Of a stretch of 64,000 nucleotides of DNA, positions 19,361 to 27,633 are shown one piece after another. Numbering within the stretch: position 1 is the stretch's first letter; every line of letters begins with the position of its first letter. The DNA lies in contig NC_021985.1 in NCBI RefSeq assembly GCF_000444875.1, forward strand, positions 7,832,170-7,896,169, given 5' to 3'. This DNA is from Streptomyces collinus Tu 365. Lineage in GTDB: Bacteria > Actinomycetota > Actinomycetes > Streptomycetales > Streptomycetaceae. A program made the position numbers and the translations under genes. The notes beneath the pieces are model-generated. The model searched no databases, was not told the origin of the DNA, and saw only the letters and a program-made list of their open reading frames with translations.

Positions 19361-20317
19361 ATGAGCCAACCCGATGTGATGACCGCCTTCACCGCCGGTC
19401 TCGCGGACATCAACCTCGACGAGTCCAGAGCACCCCGCTCGGGGGCCGAGGCCGCCGGGATGAAATCCGCCAGTTCCTCCATCTACGACATGGCGGCCAC
19501 CCTGTCCGGTCGCGGTGAGCTGTGGAACTGGGGGATGTACGACCCCGGTCTGGCGGCCGAGATCGAGGCCCGGCTGCCCGGGTTCACCGACTTCGGCACC
19601 GACGGGTTCAGCGAGCAGCTCTACTACCTGGCCCTGCGCGACCTGCCCGACGGTCTGGACGGGTGCGCCGACCGGACGGTTCTGGAGGTGGGCTGCGGGA
19701 CGGGCGAAGGGCTCAACTTCCTGTCCCGCCTCGTCCCCGGCGCCCGGATGACCGGCCTCGACCTGTCGCCGAAGGCGGTCGCCCGGGCCGAGGCCACGCT
19801 GGCGCGGGGTGAGACCCTGCGCTTCGTCCAGGGCGACGCCGAGAAGCTGCCGTTCGAGGACTCCTCGGTGGATGTGCTGATCAACATCGAGAGCTCGCAC
19901 ACGTATCCCGATCTGGGCCGCTTTCTGCACGAGGCCGCGCGGGTGCTGCGGCCGGGCGGGACGCTGTCGCACATCGACGTGTTCACCCGCCAGCGGCTGC
20001 GGACGATGCGGGGGATCACCGAGGAGATGCCCCAGCTGAAGTGGATCACCGATCACGACGTCTCCGCCGAGGTCCGCGCCGCGGTGCGCCGCCGGATGGC
20101 CCCGGGCAGCCGCTTCCGCCGCACGCTCGACCGGCAGCGGATGAACCCGCTGGTGCGCACGATCGCCACGCACAGTCAGATCCTGATGTTCGGCGGCATG
20201 TTCGCCGGCTACCGGCCGCCCTCCTCGGTCAAGGTACTCAGCCGGCTCGGCCTCGTGCCGTGGATGAGCGGCCTGCCGATGGAGAGCTACCGGCACCAGG
20301 TCGCCGTCCGAGTCTGA
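19361..20317 (+). CDS. kirM: SAM-dependent methyltransferase, tailoring
   Basis: 318 residues; ATG at 19361 with GGAGA upstream. Class I Rossmann methyltransferase with motif I VLEVGCGTGEG near residue 107, acidic residue in TGLDLS, and GDAEKLPF before a post-I strand. The first 80 residues are an N-terminal extension seen in small-molecule methyltransferases. By position and size it matches KirM. Elfamycins carry an O-methyl group, and aurodox and efrotomycin also an N-methyl on the pyridone, so either is possible; sequence alone does not decide. Confidence 0.78.
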   Translation: MSQPDVMTAFTAGLADINLDESRAPRSGAEAAGMKSASSSIYDMAATLSGRGELWNWGMYDPGLAAEIEARLPGFTDFGTDGFSEQLYYLALRDLPDGLDGCADRTVLEVGCGTGEGLNFLSRLVPGARMTGLDLSPKAVARAEATLARGETLRFVQGDAEKLPFEDSSVDVLINIESSHTYPDLGRFLHEAARVLRPGGTLSHIDVFTRQRLRTMRGITEEMPQLKWITDHDVSAEVRAAVRRRMAPGSRFRRTLDRQRMNPLVRTIATHSQILMFGGMFAGYRPPSSVKVLSRLGLVPWMSGLPMESYRHQVAVRV

Positions 20318-20326
20318 GGGGGAGAA

Positions 20327-21664
20327 GTGACCGTACGGCTGTTCGCCGTCGCCGCCGGGACCGAGGAGGGCCTGCTCGCCGCCCTCCGCGGGCACGCGGA
20401 CCGGATCCGCGCCGGCCGGGACCTGCCCACGCTGGCCCGGTACTGCCACGACGCGGCAGCCAGGACACCCGGTCTGGCCCACCGGGCCGCTCTCACCGCC
20501 GATTCCTACGACGACCTCGCCGAGGGCCTGGACAAGCTGGTACGGGAGTGGGCCGACCGGATACCGCCTCCGTCGCCGTCCCGGCGGCCGGGACTGGTGT
20601 TCGTCTTCGCCGGCCAGGGCGCCCAGTGGGACGGCATGGGCCTGGAACTGCTCGACACCGAGCCGGTGTTCGGCGCGGCGCTGCGGCGCTGCGACGAACG
20701 GGTACGCGAGCTGGCCGGCTTCTCGGTGATCCAGCAGTTGCGGGCCGGCCCGGCGATGTCGCGGCTCGGTGAGATCGACGTGCTGCAGCCGACGATGGTG
20801 TCGTTGCAGATCGCCCTGGTGGCCCTGTGGCGCAGTTGGCGGGTGGAGCCGGACGCGGTGACCGGGCACAGCATGGGCGAGATCTCCGCCGGGTACGCGG
20901 CCGGAGCGCTCACCCTCGACGACGCCCTGCTGATCGCCTGCCGTCGCAGCGCCCTGCTGCGGCGGATCGCCGGCCGGGGCGCGCTGGCCACCACCGAGCT
21001 GTCGCCCGAGGCCGCGCACGCCCTGGCCGCCTCCAGCGGAGGCCGTATCTGCGTCGCCGGGGAGAACAGTCCCCGCTCGACCGTGCTGGCCGGGGACACC
21101 GCCACGCTGACGGCGCTGGTCGAGGACCTCGATCGGCGCGGCGTCTACTGCCGGATGGTGCGGGGTACGGTCGCCTCGCACAGCCACTACGTCGACGAAC
21201 TGCGCGACGACCTGGCTGGGGCGCTGCGCCCGCTGAGCCCGGTGCCGTCACGGGTGCCGTTCTACTCGACCGTGACCGCGGCGCCGGTCCCCGGCACCGA
21301 CCTGGGGCCCGCGTACTGGATGCGCAACCTCCGGGAGCCGGTCCGGCTGGCCGCCGCCACCGGCCGGCTGGCCGAGGACGGTCATGAGATCTTCGTCGAG
21401 GTGAGCACCCATCCGGTGCTGCTCTCCAGCCTGCGGCAGACGCTGGAGAGCGCCGGACGGCCGGGGGAGGTGCTGCCCTCCGGCCGCCGGCGGACCGAAC
21501 GCCGGGCCATGCTGTCGTCGCTCGGCACGCTGTTCACCTACGGCCGCGACCCGCACTGGCCGACGTCCGCCCCGCCGGCGCCGGCGCTCACTCCCTACCA
21601 GGCCGCCGTCCTGGCGGCCGTCCGGCGCCCGCGGCCCTCGCCGGCCGCGGCGGGGTCAGGATGA
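20327..21664 (+). CDS. kirCII: Discrete trans-acyltransferase, ethylmalonyl-CoA type
   Basis: 445 residues; GTG start with GGGGGAG just upstream, 9 bases after the methyltransferase stop. A free AT domain with an N-terminal extension of about 85 residues: GQGAQ loop, GHSMGE with active Ser 182, and VASH at 282-285 where malonyl enzymes have HAFH and methylmalonyl enzymes YASH. VASH-type motifs occur in ethylmalonyl-specific ATs, and KirCII, the characterised discrete AT of kirromycin, loads ethylmalonyl-CoA onto one PKS module. The CCR gene at 27634 would make that substrate. Its stop codon overlaps the end of the convergent minus-strand gene by nine bases. Confidence 0.86.
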   Translation: MTVRLFAVAAGTEEGLLAALRGHADRIRAGRDLPTLARYCHDAAARTPGLAHRAALTADSYDDLAEGLDKLVREWADRIPPPSPSRRPGLVFVFAGQGAQWDGMGLELLDTEPVFGAALRRCDERVRELAGFSVIQQLRAGPAMSRLGEIDVLQPTMVSLQIALVALWRSWRVEPDAVTGHSMGEISAGYAAGALTLDDALLIACRRSALLRRIAGRGALATTELSPEAAHALAASSGGRICVAGENSPRSTVLAGDTATLTALVEDLDRRGVYCRMVRGTVASHSHYVDELRDDLAGALRPLSPVPSRVPFYSTVTAAPVPGTDLGPAYWMRNLREPVRLAAATGRLAEDGHEIFVEVSTHPVLLSSLRQTLESAGRPGEVLPSGRRRTERRAMLSSLGTLFTYGRDPHWPTSAPPAPALTPYQAAVLAAVRRPRPSPAAAGSG

Positions 21665-22213
21665 CGAGCCGGGCCCCACGAGGGAGACGAGCCGGTAGGA
21701 CCCGGACTCGCGGTGCAGGAACCCGTCGTCGACCAGGGACCGCCGCAGCGAGACCGGGTCCACGGCGGCGCCCTCGCACCACGGCCGCAGCAGATCGGTC
21801 ACGGTGCGTTCGTCGTACTCCCGACCGGCCTCGAAGGTCGTCGCCGCCACATGGTCCAGCACCGCCCGCCGGGTCTCGTCGTCGTCCTCCGGCAACCGGA
21901 CCAGCACCGTGCCACGGACGTAGCCGCGCAGCCCGGGATCGGGCTGTTCGGCCTCCGCCTGCTCCCGCAGACGGCGTCCGGCGATCTCGGCCGCGGCACC
22001 CAGGGCGGCCTCGTCGACCGCCAGCCGGCCCCGGCCCCGGGGGACGACCAGGCCCTCGCGCAGCAGCCGGCCGATGGCCGGGGCGGCCTCCGGGGCCGCG
22101 AGCCCGGTCGCGGCGAGGATCTCCGCGGAGGTCGACGAGCCCAGGGCCACGGCCGAGAAAACCCGCCGAACAGCGGAGTCGGAAAGGAGAACGGTGAATG
22201 TCTCGGGCGTCAT
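21656..22213 (-). CDS. DUF2087-domain protein, probable transcriptional regulator
   Basis: 185 residues; ATG overlaps the stop of the upstream DUF6204 gene (ATGA), so the two are translationally coupled. The N-terminal 80 residues look like a winged helix (SAEILAATGL ... IGRLLREGLV). The C-terminal half matches DUF2087: RRAVLDHV followed by a REYDERTVTDLL stretch, then SLRRSLVDDGFLHRE. DUF2087 occurs in small DNA-binding regulators in actinomycetes. It lies downstream of the exporter genes; target unknown. The 3' end overlaps that of the acyltransferase gene on the other strand, so no terminator separates them. Confidence 0.72.
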   Translation of the reverse strand: MTPETFTVLLSDSAVRRVFSAVALGSSTSAEILAATGLAAPEAAPAIGRLLREGLVVPRGRGRLAVDEAALGAAAEIAGRRLREQAEAEQPDPGLRGYVRGTVLVRLPEDDDETRRAVLDHVAATTFEAGREYDERTVTDLLRPWCEGAAVDPVSLRRSLVDDGFLHRESGSYRLVSLVGPGSSS

Positions 22214-22542
22214 CGTCCCCGCCGCTTGATCTTGATGGTCTCCAGGTCGGTGCAGACGGACCGCAGATCGCGCACATCGGCGCCGAGGCCGCGGACGGCG
22301 GCCGTGGCCAGTTCCTCGACCCCGGCGACGACCTTCTCGGTCTTGTCCTCGGCGTCGGCCTTCACGGCACAGCGGAAGGTGAAGGTGAGCAGGGTCCGCT
22401 CGTAGGTGACCGTGCCCTCCTCGGTGAACTTCGAGTGGAACAGGTCGTGCTGGTCGGCCACGGCCAGCAGCTTGGCGCGCTGGTCGTCGTCGAGCGGCGC
22501 GAACTTGCCGTAGACGATGACCTGATAACTCTTGCGGGGCAT
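22210..22542 (-). CDS. DUF6204 family protein, function unknown
   Basis: 110 residues. Starts MPRKSYQVIVYGKF and carries the FTEEGTVTYERTL and FTFRC stretches I associate with DUF6204, a small actinobacterial family with no known role. No signal peptide, membrane segment or catalytic motif is visible. It sits between the MFS exporter gene (51 bases upstream) and the DUF2087 gene (overlapping), so it probably belongs to the same transcript. Confidence 0.65.
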   Translation of the reverse strand: MPRKSYQVIVYGKFAPLDDDQRAKLLAVADQHDLFHSKFTEEGTVTYERTLLTFTFRCAVKADAEDKTEKVVAGVEELATAAVRGLGADVRDLRSVCTDLETIKIKRRGR

Positions 22543-22567
22543 GGTGGAGGTGCCTCTCAGGTGCCGG

Positions 22568-22591
22568 GGGGACGGGGACGGGGACGGGGAC
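22568..22591. repeat. Four tandem copies of GGGGAC
   Basis: Four perfect hexamers lie in the 51-base gap between the MFS stop (22594) and the DUF6204 start. The plus strand therefore has four G4 runs separated by AC, a pattern able to form a G-quadruplex; the minus-strand transcript would be C-rich here. It is too short for a gene. It may be a slippage-prone spacer or affect expression within the operon. Confidence 0.8.
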
Positions 22592-22593
22592 GG

Positions 22594-24258
22594 TCAGGAC
22601 ACTCCCAGCCGCCGCGGTTGCCGCGGCAGCAGGAACAGCAGGCAGATCACCGCGGCCAGGCCCGCGGACGCCCAGTAGAGGGCTTCGCTGAAGGTGGCCG
22701 TGAACGTCCTGGAGTTGATGTCGGTCAGGGCGTTCCCGATCGCCTTCTGCCGGGCGGGGTCCTCGGTTCCGAGGGCGCGGCAGGAGTCGGGCACGGCGGT
22801 GAGGTCGGCCTGGTCGTGGGAGTCGACGGCGCAGGCGCGGATCCCGGCCTGCTGCGAGGCGACGGCCGGGACGCTCGGCAGCACCCGGTCGGCCTGCGTG
22901 CCCGCGTTGGCGGCGAGGCCGGAGAAGAAGATCGCGCCGATGATGGCCACGCCGAGGGCGGCGCCGAGCTGACCGGCCGCGTTGATCAGGCCGGACGCCG
23001 CGCCGGCCTCCCGCGGCTCGACGTCGTTCAGGGTCATGCCGGTCAGCGGGGCCAGCAGCATGCCCATGCCGGAGCCGAGCAGCAGCATCGGGACGACGGC
23101 GTGCCAGGAGGTGATCCCGTCGCCCGCCCGGTCGGCGATCCACGCGTACAGCAGGAGCCCGGCCATCATCAGCAGCGCCCCGCCGAACAGGCACTTGCGT
23201 CCGTAGAGGGGGAAGAGTTTGCGGACGGCGAGGTTGCCGGCGATCGGGACGCCCAACGAGAACGGGATCGCGGTGAGACCGGTGTGCAGCGCCGACCAGC
23301 CCAGACCGCCCTGCAGGTAGAGCGTCCAGCTGAGGAAGAAGCCGGCCGGGATGCAGCTGAAGAGCAGTTGTGCGCCGACCCCGGCCCCGAAGGTCCGGAT
23401 CCTGAAGAGGGAGAGGACGACCAGGGGCGACCCGTCCTTGGCGGTCTTGTACCGCTCGTAGTACACGAACGCCACGAGGACCGGTACGGAGGCCACGAGC
23501 GAGCCGATGCTTGAGGCGGGCCAGCCGAGTTCGCGGCCGCGCAGCAGGGGCAGCAGCAGCAACAGCAGGCCGGTGGTCACCAGCACCATGCCGACCAGGT
23601 CCAGCCGGGTGGCGCGGGGCGACTTCGACTCGCGCATCCACAGCGCGCCGGCGATCAGGGCGGCCACGCCGAACGGCAGGTTGACCAAGAAGACGGTCCG
23701 CCAGCCCAGGCCGCCCGGGTCCCAGGAGATCAGCACGCCGCCCAGCAGCGGTCCGGCGACGATGGCCAGGCCGATCATGCTGGCGTACAGACTCACGACC
23801 CGGCCGATCTCCTCCGCCGGAAAGGTCACGTAGATGACCGCCAGGACCTGCGGCACCATGATGGCGGCGGCCATGCCCTGCAGCACCCGGGACGTCACCA
23901 GGACTTCGGCGCTGGGGGCGAAGGCACACAGGGCCGACGCCACGACGAAGCCGGCGACGCCGATCAGGAAGGCCCGTTTGCGGCCGAAGATGTCGCCGAG
24001 CCGGCCGCCGGTGATCAGTGTGACCGCGAAGGACAGGGTGTAACCGACGTTCAGCGCCTGGACGGCGGCCGAGGAGGCGCCGAGGTCCTTCTGAACGCTC
24101 GGGATCGCCACGGTGACGATGTTGACGTCGAGCAGGTCCATGAAGGTCGCGGCAAGCAGGACGATCAGCGCCAACCAGCGCTTGGGGTCCGGGCCGTCGG
24201 CGGCGACGGGCGGTCCGAGAGCCGCTTCCGCCGTCGTCGACTTCGCTTCCTCGCTCAT
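22594..24258 (-). CDS. MFS drug exporter, DHA2 (14-TM) family
   Basis: 554 residues. Major facilitator of the EmrB/QacA type: hydrophobic segments throughout and motif A as GGRLGDIFGRKR near residue 75. A hydrophilic loop of about 60 residues between the last two membrane segments carries three cysteines or cysteine pairs. Cytoplasmic-membrane, proton-driven export is the family role. It lies directly downstream of a TetR-type gene on the same strand, the usual repressor-exporter layout, inside an elfamycin-type cluster, so it is the likely exporter of that antibiotic (KirT role). The start ATG at 24258 follows 57 bases after the TetR stop. Confidence 0.9.
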   Translation of the reverse strand: MSEEAKSTTAEAALGPPVAADGPDPKRWLALIVLLAATFMDLLDVNIVTVAIPSVQKDLGASSAAVQALNVGYTLSFAVTLITGGRLGDIFGRKRAFLIGVAGFVVASALCAFAPSAEVLVTSRVLQGMAAAIMVPQVLAVIYVTFPAEEIGRVVSLYASMIGLAIVAGPLLGGVLISWDPGGLGWRTVFLVNLPFGVAALIAGALWMRESKSPRATRLDLVGMVLVTTGLLLLLLPLLRGRELGWPASSIGSLVASVPVLVAFVYYERYKTAKDGSPLVVLSLFRIRTFGAGVGAQLLFSCIPAGFFLSWTLYLQGGLGWSALHTGLTAIPFSLGVPIAGNLAVRKLFPLYGRKCLFGGALLMMAGLLLYAWIADRAGDGITSWHAVVPMLLLGSGMGMLLAPLTGMTLNDVEPREAGAASGLINAAGQLGAALGVAIIGAIFFSGLAANAGTQADRVLPSVPAVASQQAGIRACAVDSHDQADLTAVPDSCRALGTEDPARQKAIGNALTDINSRTFTATFSEALYWASAGLAAVICLLFLLPRQPRRLGVS

Positions 24259-24315
24259 GGGTGGTACTCCAGTTCTTCGGTATGGCGCGGCCGGAAGAGG
24301 GGACCGGCCGACGGC

Positions 24316-25023
24316 TCAGGGAGTGGCGCCGCCCTCAGAGGCGGGCGGATCGGTGGCTTCGGGGGTTCCGGCGCGGGCCAGCGCGGTCCACGACCGCATC
24401 AGCAGATCCACCACGTCCATGACGCCCCCGGCCGGGCTCTCGCCGGCCGAGAGCACGCGCTGGATGGAGAGCCCGTCGTCCAGGGCGTGCACGATCAGGG
24501 CGAGCAGCTCCACCGGCGCGGGCGGGGTGACCGACCGTGCGGCGAAACCCTGCGCGAGGGCCTGGGCCATCGCCTCGCGGGAACGGCGCTCACGGTCGGC
24601 CAGCACCGACAACACCGCCGGATCGCGCATGCCGTAGAGCCACAGTTCGGTGCGCAGGGCCAGTCAGCTCGCGAAGTTCTTGTCCCGCCCGCGATGCCAG
24701 TTGCGCAGGTGCTCGATCGTCTCCTCGAACGAGCCGGCGTCGGCGCTGAGTGCCTGCACCTCGGCCAGTTCACGCTCGGTGCGCTGCTCCAGGAGAGCCA
24801 GGATCAGCTGTTGCTTGCCGTCGAAGTTGCCGTAGAAGGCGCCCCGGGAGTACCCGGCGCGTTCCACGATCTGTTCGACCGAGGTGCCGTTGACACCGCA
24901 TTCGGCGAACAGGTCGGCAGCTGCCTGCAGCAGGTCCTGGCGCGTGATTTCCCGGCTCTCCTGCCGGGTGAGTCGTTTGCCGATGATGGGCCTCCTTCCG
25001 AGAACACAGATACAGTACCGCAT
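24316..25023 (-). pseudogene. TetR-family repressor gene interrupted by an in-frame TGA
   Basis: One frame encodes a full TetR protein of about 235 residues but is cut by a TGA at 24666-24664. The N-terminal part has the classical helix-turn-helix (LLQAAADLF, SVEQIVERAGYSRGAFYGNF). After the stop the frame continues without break as LALRTELWLYGMRDP and a normal TetR ligand domain to 24316. A TGG to TGA change would explain it. The start is also doubtful: ATG 25023 lies inside the operator region with no clear ribosome site, whereas the good site GGAAGGAGG is followed by ATC ATC, not ATG or GTG. Either the gene is dead, giving constitutive exporter expression, or the stop is a sequencing error or is read through (the next base is C). 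Confidence 0.75.
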
Positions 25024-25025
25024 TC

Positions 25026-25041
25026 TGATACAGTCCTGTAT
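25026..25041. promoter_or_regulatory. Perfect palindrome, probable TetR operator
   Basis: GATACAGTCCTGTATC is a perfect inverted repeat (7-bp arms, 2-bp centre). A further AGATACAG half-site lies nearby at about 25007-25014. The site lies in the gap between the minus-strand TetR/MFS genes and the plus-strand P450 operon, where a repressor could control both directions. The gap is AT-richer than its surroundings and must hold both promoters, though I cannot place -35/-10 boxes with confidence. Confidence 0.68.
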
Positions 25042-25142
25042 CTGAAAACCGCACAGTTCAACCCGGGGTGTGCCGCACCGCTCGCCGACGGCCCCCGTGA
25101 GCACTCGGATCAGCGTGGTGAAGCCAGCGATTGGGGATCTTG

Positions 25143-26360
25143 GTGACCGGAACATTCGATTGGACGGACGTCGAGTTCGACCTGTCCGACGTCAACTTCG
25201 TGACCGACCGCGAGGCGGGGGAGCGCTGGACAGGCGCGCCCCGGCCGGTGTGCCCGGGCCGCTTCTCCGACGGCGCCGACGTCTACGTCGTCACCCGTTA
25301 CGAGGCGGTCCGCAGCCTCTTCGCCGATCGCCGGGTCAGCAACCACCCGCCGGAGGGCGTCCACCTCGACAGCATGCGCCGTCGCGGCGTGCCCGAGGAA
25401 CTGCTCAAGTACTTCGACTCGACGATCATGACGATGGTGCCGGAGGACCACCGGCGCGTGCGCTCCCTGATCGACCGGGCGTTCTCGGTGCGCCGGGTCA
25501 AGTCCCTGCGCCCCCGGATCGAGCGGCTCGCGGACCAGTTGCTCGACCAAATGGACCCCGAAGGCGAGACGGACCTCGTCGCCGGGTACGCCCACCCGAT
25601 CTCCACCACGGTCATCTGCGAACTCCTCGGCGTCGACGACGAGTACCGCGACCAGTGGCTGAAGTGGTCCGAGGCGTTCACCACCTTCGTCCGCCCCGAC
25701 CCGGAGATCCTGCCGCCCGCGCTCCACGGCATGGTCGACACGGTCATCCGGCTGATAGGCGCGCGCCGCGCCCAGCCCGGCGACGACCTGATCTCCGACC
25801 TGGTCCAGATCAGCGACGAGACCGAGAAGCTCGACGAGGTCGAACTCGTCGCCCTGGTCCTGGTCCTGGTGCAGGCCGGCCTCGACACCGTCCGGCACTC
25901 GATCTCGCTCAGCTTCTTCAACCTCCTGGTCCACCCCGACCAGCTGGAGCTGGTCAAGTCGCACCCGGAGAACACCGTCCAGGCGGTCCGCGAGCTGATG
26001 CGCTACTCCGGTCCGATCAAGATGGCCCTGCCGCGCTTCGCCGCGGAGCCGATCGAGATCGACGGGGTGACCATCCCCAAGGACGGCCAGATCCAGCTCG
26101 TGGTCGGCGCCGCCAACAACGACCCTGAGCGGTTCACCGACCCGCGCGTCCTCGACGTCACCCGCGCCGACAACCCCCAGCTCAGCTTCGCCGCCGGCGA
26201 CCACTTCTGCCCGGGGGCGTCGCTGGCCACGGCGGAGACCGAGATCGCGCTCAACAAGCTGTTCGCGCGCTACCCCGACGTGCGCCTGGCCGCCGACCCC
26301 GACGAGGTCGGCCCGCGCTTCCTGAAAGCCGTCACACGACTGCCCGTCCAGCTCGTGTGA
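25143..26360 (+). CDS. Cytochrome P450, second tailoring oxidase of the elfamycin-type cluster
   Basis: 405 residues from GTG 25143, with GGGGA 5 bases upstream; a TTG at 25131 would add four residues. I-helix AGLDTVRHS, ExxR in RELMR, and heme loop FAAGDHFCPG with ligand Cys 356. The loop keeps Phe, Gly, His and Cys, but AAGDHF is a less common variant of FGxGxHxCxG. First gene of the right-hand plus-strand operon, facing the TetR operator. Corresponds in role to the second P450 of kirromycin clusters (KirOII); substrate site unknown. Confidence 0.86.
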   Translation: MTGTFDWTDVEFDLSDVNFVTDREAGERWTGAPRPVCPGRFSDGADVYVVTRYEAVRSLFADRRVSNHPPEGVHLDSMRRRGVPEELLKYFDSTIMTMVPEDHRRVRSLIDRAFSVRRVKSLRPRIERLADQLLDQMDPEGETDLVAGYAHPISTTVICELLGVDDEYRDQWLKWSEAFTTFVRPDPEILPPALHGMVDTVIRLIGARRAQPGDDLISDLVQISDETEKLDEVELVALVLVLVQAGLDTVRHSISLSFFNLLVHPDQLELVKSHPENTVQAVRELMRYSGPIKMALPRFAAEPIEIDGVTIPKDGQIQLVVGAANNDPERFTDPRVLDVTRADNPQLSFAAGDHFCPGASLATAETEIALNKLFARYPDVRLAADPDEVGPRFLKAVTRLPVQLV

Positions 26361-26400
26361 CCACCGTTTCCATGCCCGACAACGAACAGCAGGATGAGTT

Positions 26401-27183
26401 TTGTTGCAAAGAGTATTAGGAACGCAGTACCTGACGCCCCTGCGTGAGGGCGGATCGCTGCCCGGCCTGGTGGAGGCCGACAACGACGGCATCTACGTCG
26501 TGAAGTTCCGCGGCGCGGGCCAGGGCACCGCGGCCCTGGTCGCGGAGATCGTCGTCGGCGAACTCGGCCGGCGACTGGGGATCCGTGTCCCCGAGCTCGT
26601 CACCATAGACATCGACCCGGAAATGGCGCGCCGCGACCCCGACCAGGAGATCCAGGAGCTACTGCGGGCCAGCGCCGGCGAGAACCTGGGCATGGACTTC
26701 CTGCCCGGGTCGGTCGGTTACGACGGGGTCGGATGGGAGCCGCCCGCCGAGGAGGCCGCCAGGATCTACTGGCTGGACGCGCTGACCGCCAACGTCGACC
26801 GCAGCTGGTCCAACCCCAACCTGATCATCTGGCACCGCCGGCTCTGGGCCATCGACCACGGTGCCGCACTGCTGTTCCAGCACTCCTGGCCGGCCGTCGC
26901 CGCCTGGGCCGAGCGCCGCTACGACCTGTCCCAGCACGTGCTCGCCGACTTGGTCGCTACCCTCGCCCCGGCCGTTCTCGCCAAACTGGACGCCGAACTC
27001 GCCGAGGCGGTGACCGCCGAGACGCTGACCGAGATCACCGCCCTGGTCCCGGACAGCTTCCTGCTGGGCATGAACTCCGTGCCCCAGGACGCGGACCCCG
27101 CCGACCTGCGGCGGCGCTACGTGGACTATCTGCTCACCCGATGCGCCGGACCCCGCGCGTGGTGGCCGGAGGAGGACGCATGA
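26401..27183 (+). CDS. HipA-like Ser/Thr kinase, TTA-containing
   Basis: 260 residues; TTG start at 26401, with AGGA upstream and no better start. Kinase features as in HipA: the ATP-binding Lys 35 (YVVKF), a catalytic-loop Asp 133 followed by Asn 138 (VDRSWSNPN), and a metal-binding Asp 152 (AIDHG). All appear intact, so it should be an active phosphotransferase. It lacks the HipB antitoxin partner and instead overlaps a DUF3037 gene by ATGA, a pair common in bacteria. Codon 6 is TTA, so translation should depend on the bldA tRNA. Its target is unknown; because elfamycins act on EF-Tu, EF-Tu phosphorylation for self-protection is one hypothesis. Confidence 0.8.
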   Translation: MLQRVLGTQYLTPLREGGSLPGLVEADNDGIYVVKFRGAGQGTAALVAEIVVGELGRRLGIRVPELVTIDIDPEMARRDPDQEIQELLRASAGENLGMDFLPGSVGYDGVGWEPPAEEAARIYWLDALTANVDRSWSNPNLIIWHRRLWAIDHGAALLFQHSWPAVAAWAERRYDLSQHVLADLVATLAPAVLAKLDAELAEAVTAETLTEITALVPDSFLLGMNSVPQDADPADLRRRYVDYLLTRCAGPRAWWPEEDA

Positions 27184-27575
27184 CCACCGCCACGCCGTCC
27201 CTCCTCGGCTTCGACTACGCCCTGCTGCGCGCCGTCCCGCGAGTCGACCGCAGCGAGCGGATCAACGTCGGGGCGCTGCTCTACTGCCCCGGCGCCGACT
27301 TCCTCGGCGCCGCGATCCACGTCGACGCCGACCGGCTTCGCGCGCTGGACCCCGACATCGACATCGAGATGGTCACGGCGGCCCTGGACACCATCCGCGC
27401 GGTGTGCGCGGGCGGCCCCGAGGGCGGTCCCGCCGGGTCCGGCACGCGCGGGGCGCGCTTCGGCTGGCTCACCGCACCCCGCAGCACCGTGATCCAGACC
27501 AGTCCCGTGCACGGCGGACTCACCACCGATCCGGCCGCCGAACTCAAGCGCCTGATGGGACGGCTCGTGCACTGA
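27180..27575 (+). CDS. DUF3037 protein, partner of the HipA-like kinase
   Basis: 131 residues. The ATG overlaps the kinase stop. The N-terminal FDYALLRAVPRVDRSERINVGALLYC pattern, read in pieces as YALLRAVP and ERINVGALL, and the closing ELKRLMGRLV stretch are those of DUF3037. No catalytic residues are recognisable. The tight pairing with HipA-like genes in many genomes suggests it regulates or partners the kinase, but this is inference. Confidence 0.75.
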   Translation: MTTATPSLLGFDYALLRAVPRVDRSERINVGALLYCPGADFLGAAIHVDADRLRALDPDIDIEMVTAALDTIRAVCAGGPEGGPAGSGTRGARFGWLTAPRSTVIQTSPVHGGLTTDPAAELKRLMGRLVH

Positions 27576-27633
27576 CCGGGCGGCGGCCCGCCGGTCCCCC
27601 CGCTTCCGCAGTCGCGTACACGGAGGAGCACAG

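Noticed and set aside
21656..23929. A single 757-residue minus-strand protein
   Set aside because: Only the last 185 residues (from ATG 22213) look like protein. The rest is an out-of-frame reading of the MFS and DUF6204 genes.
24664..25155. TetR start at 25155
   Set aside because: The first 44 residues from there run through the operator and toward the P450 leader and do not resemble a TetR N-terminus.
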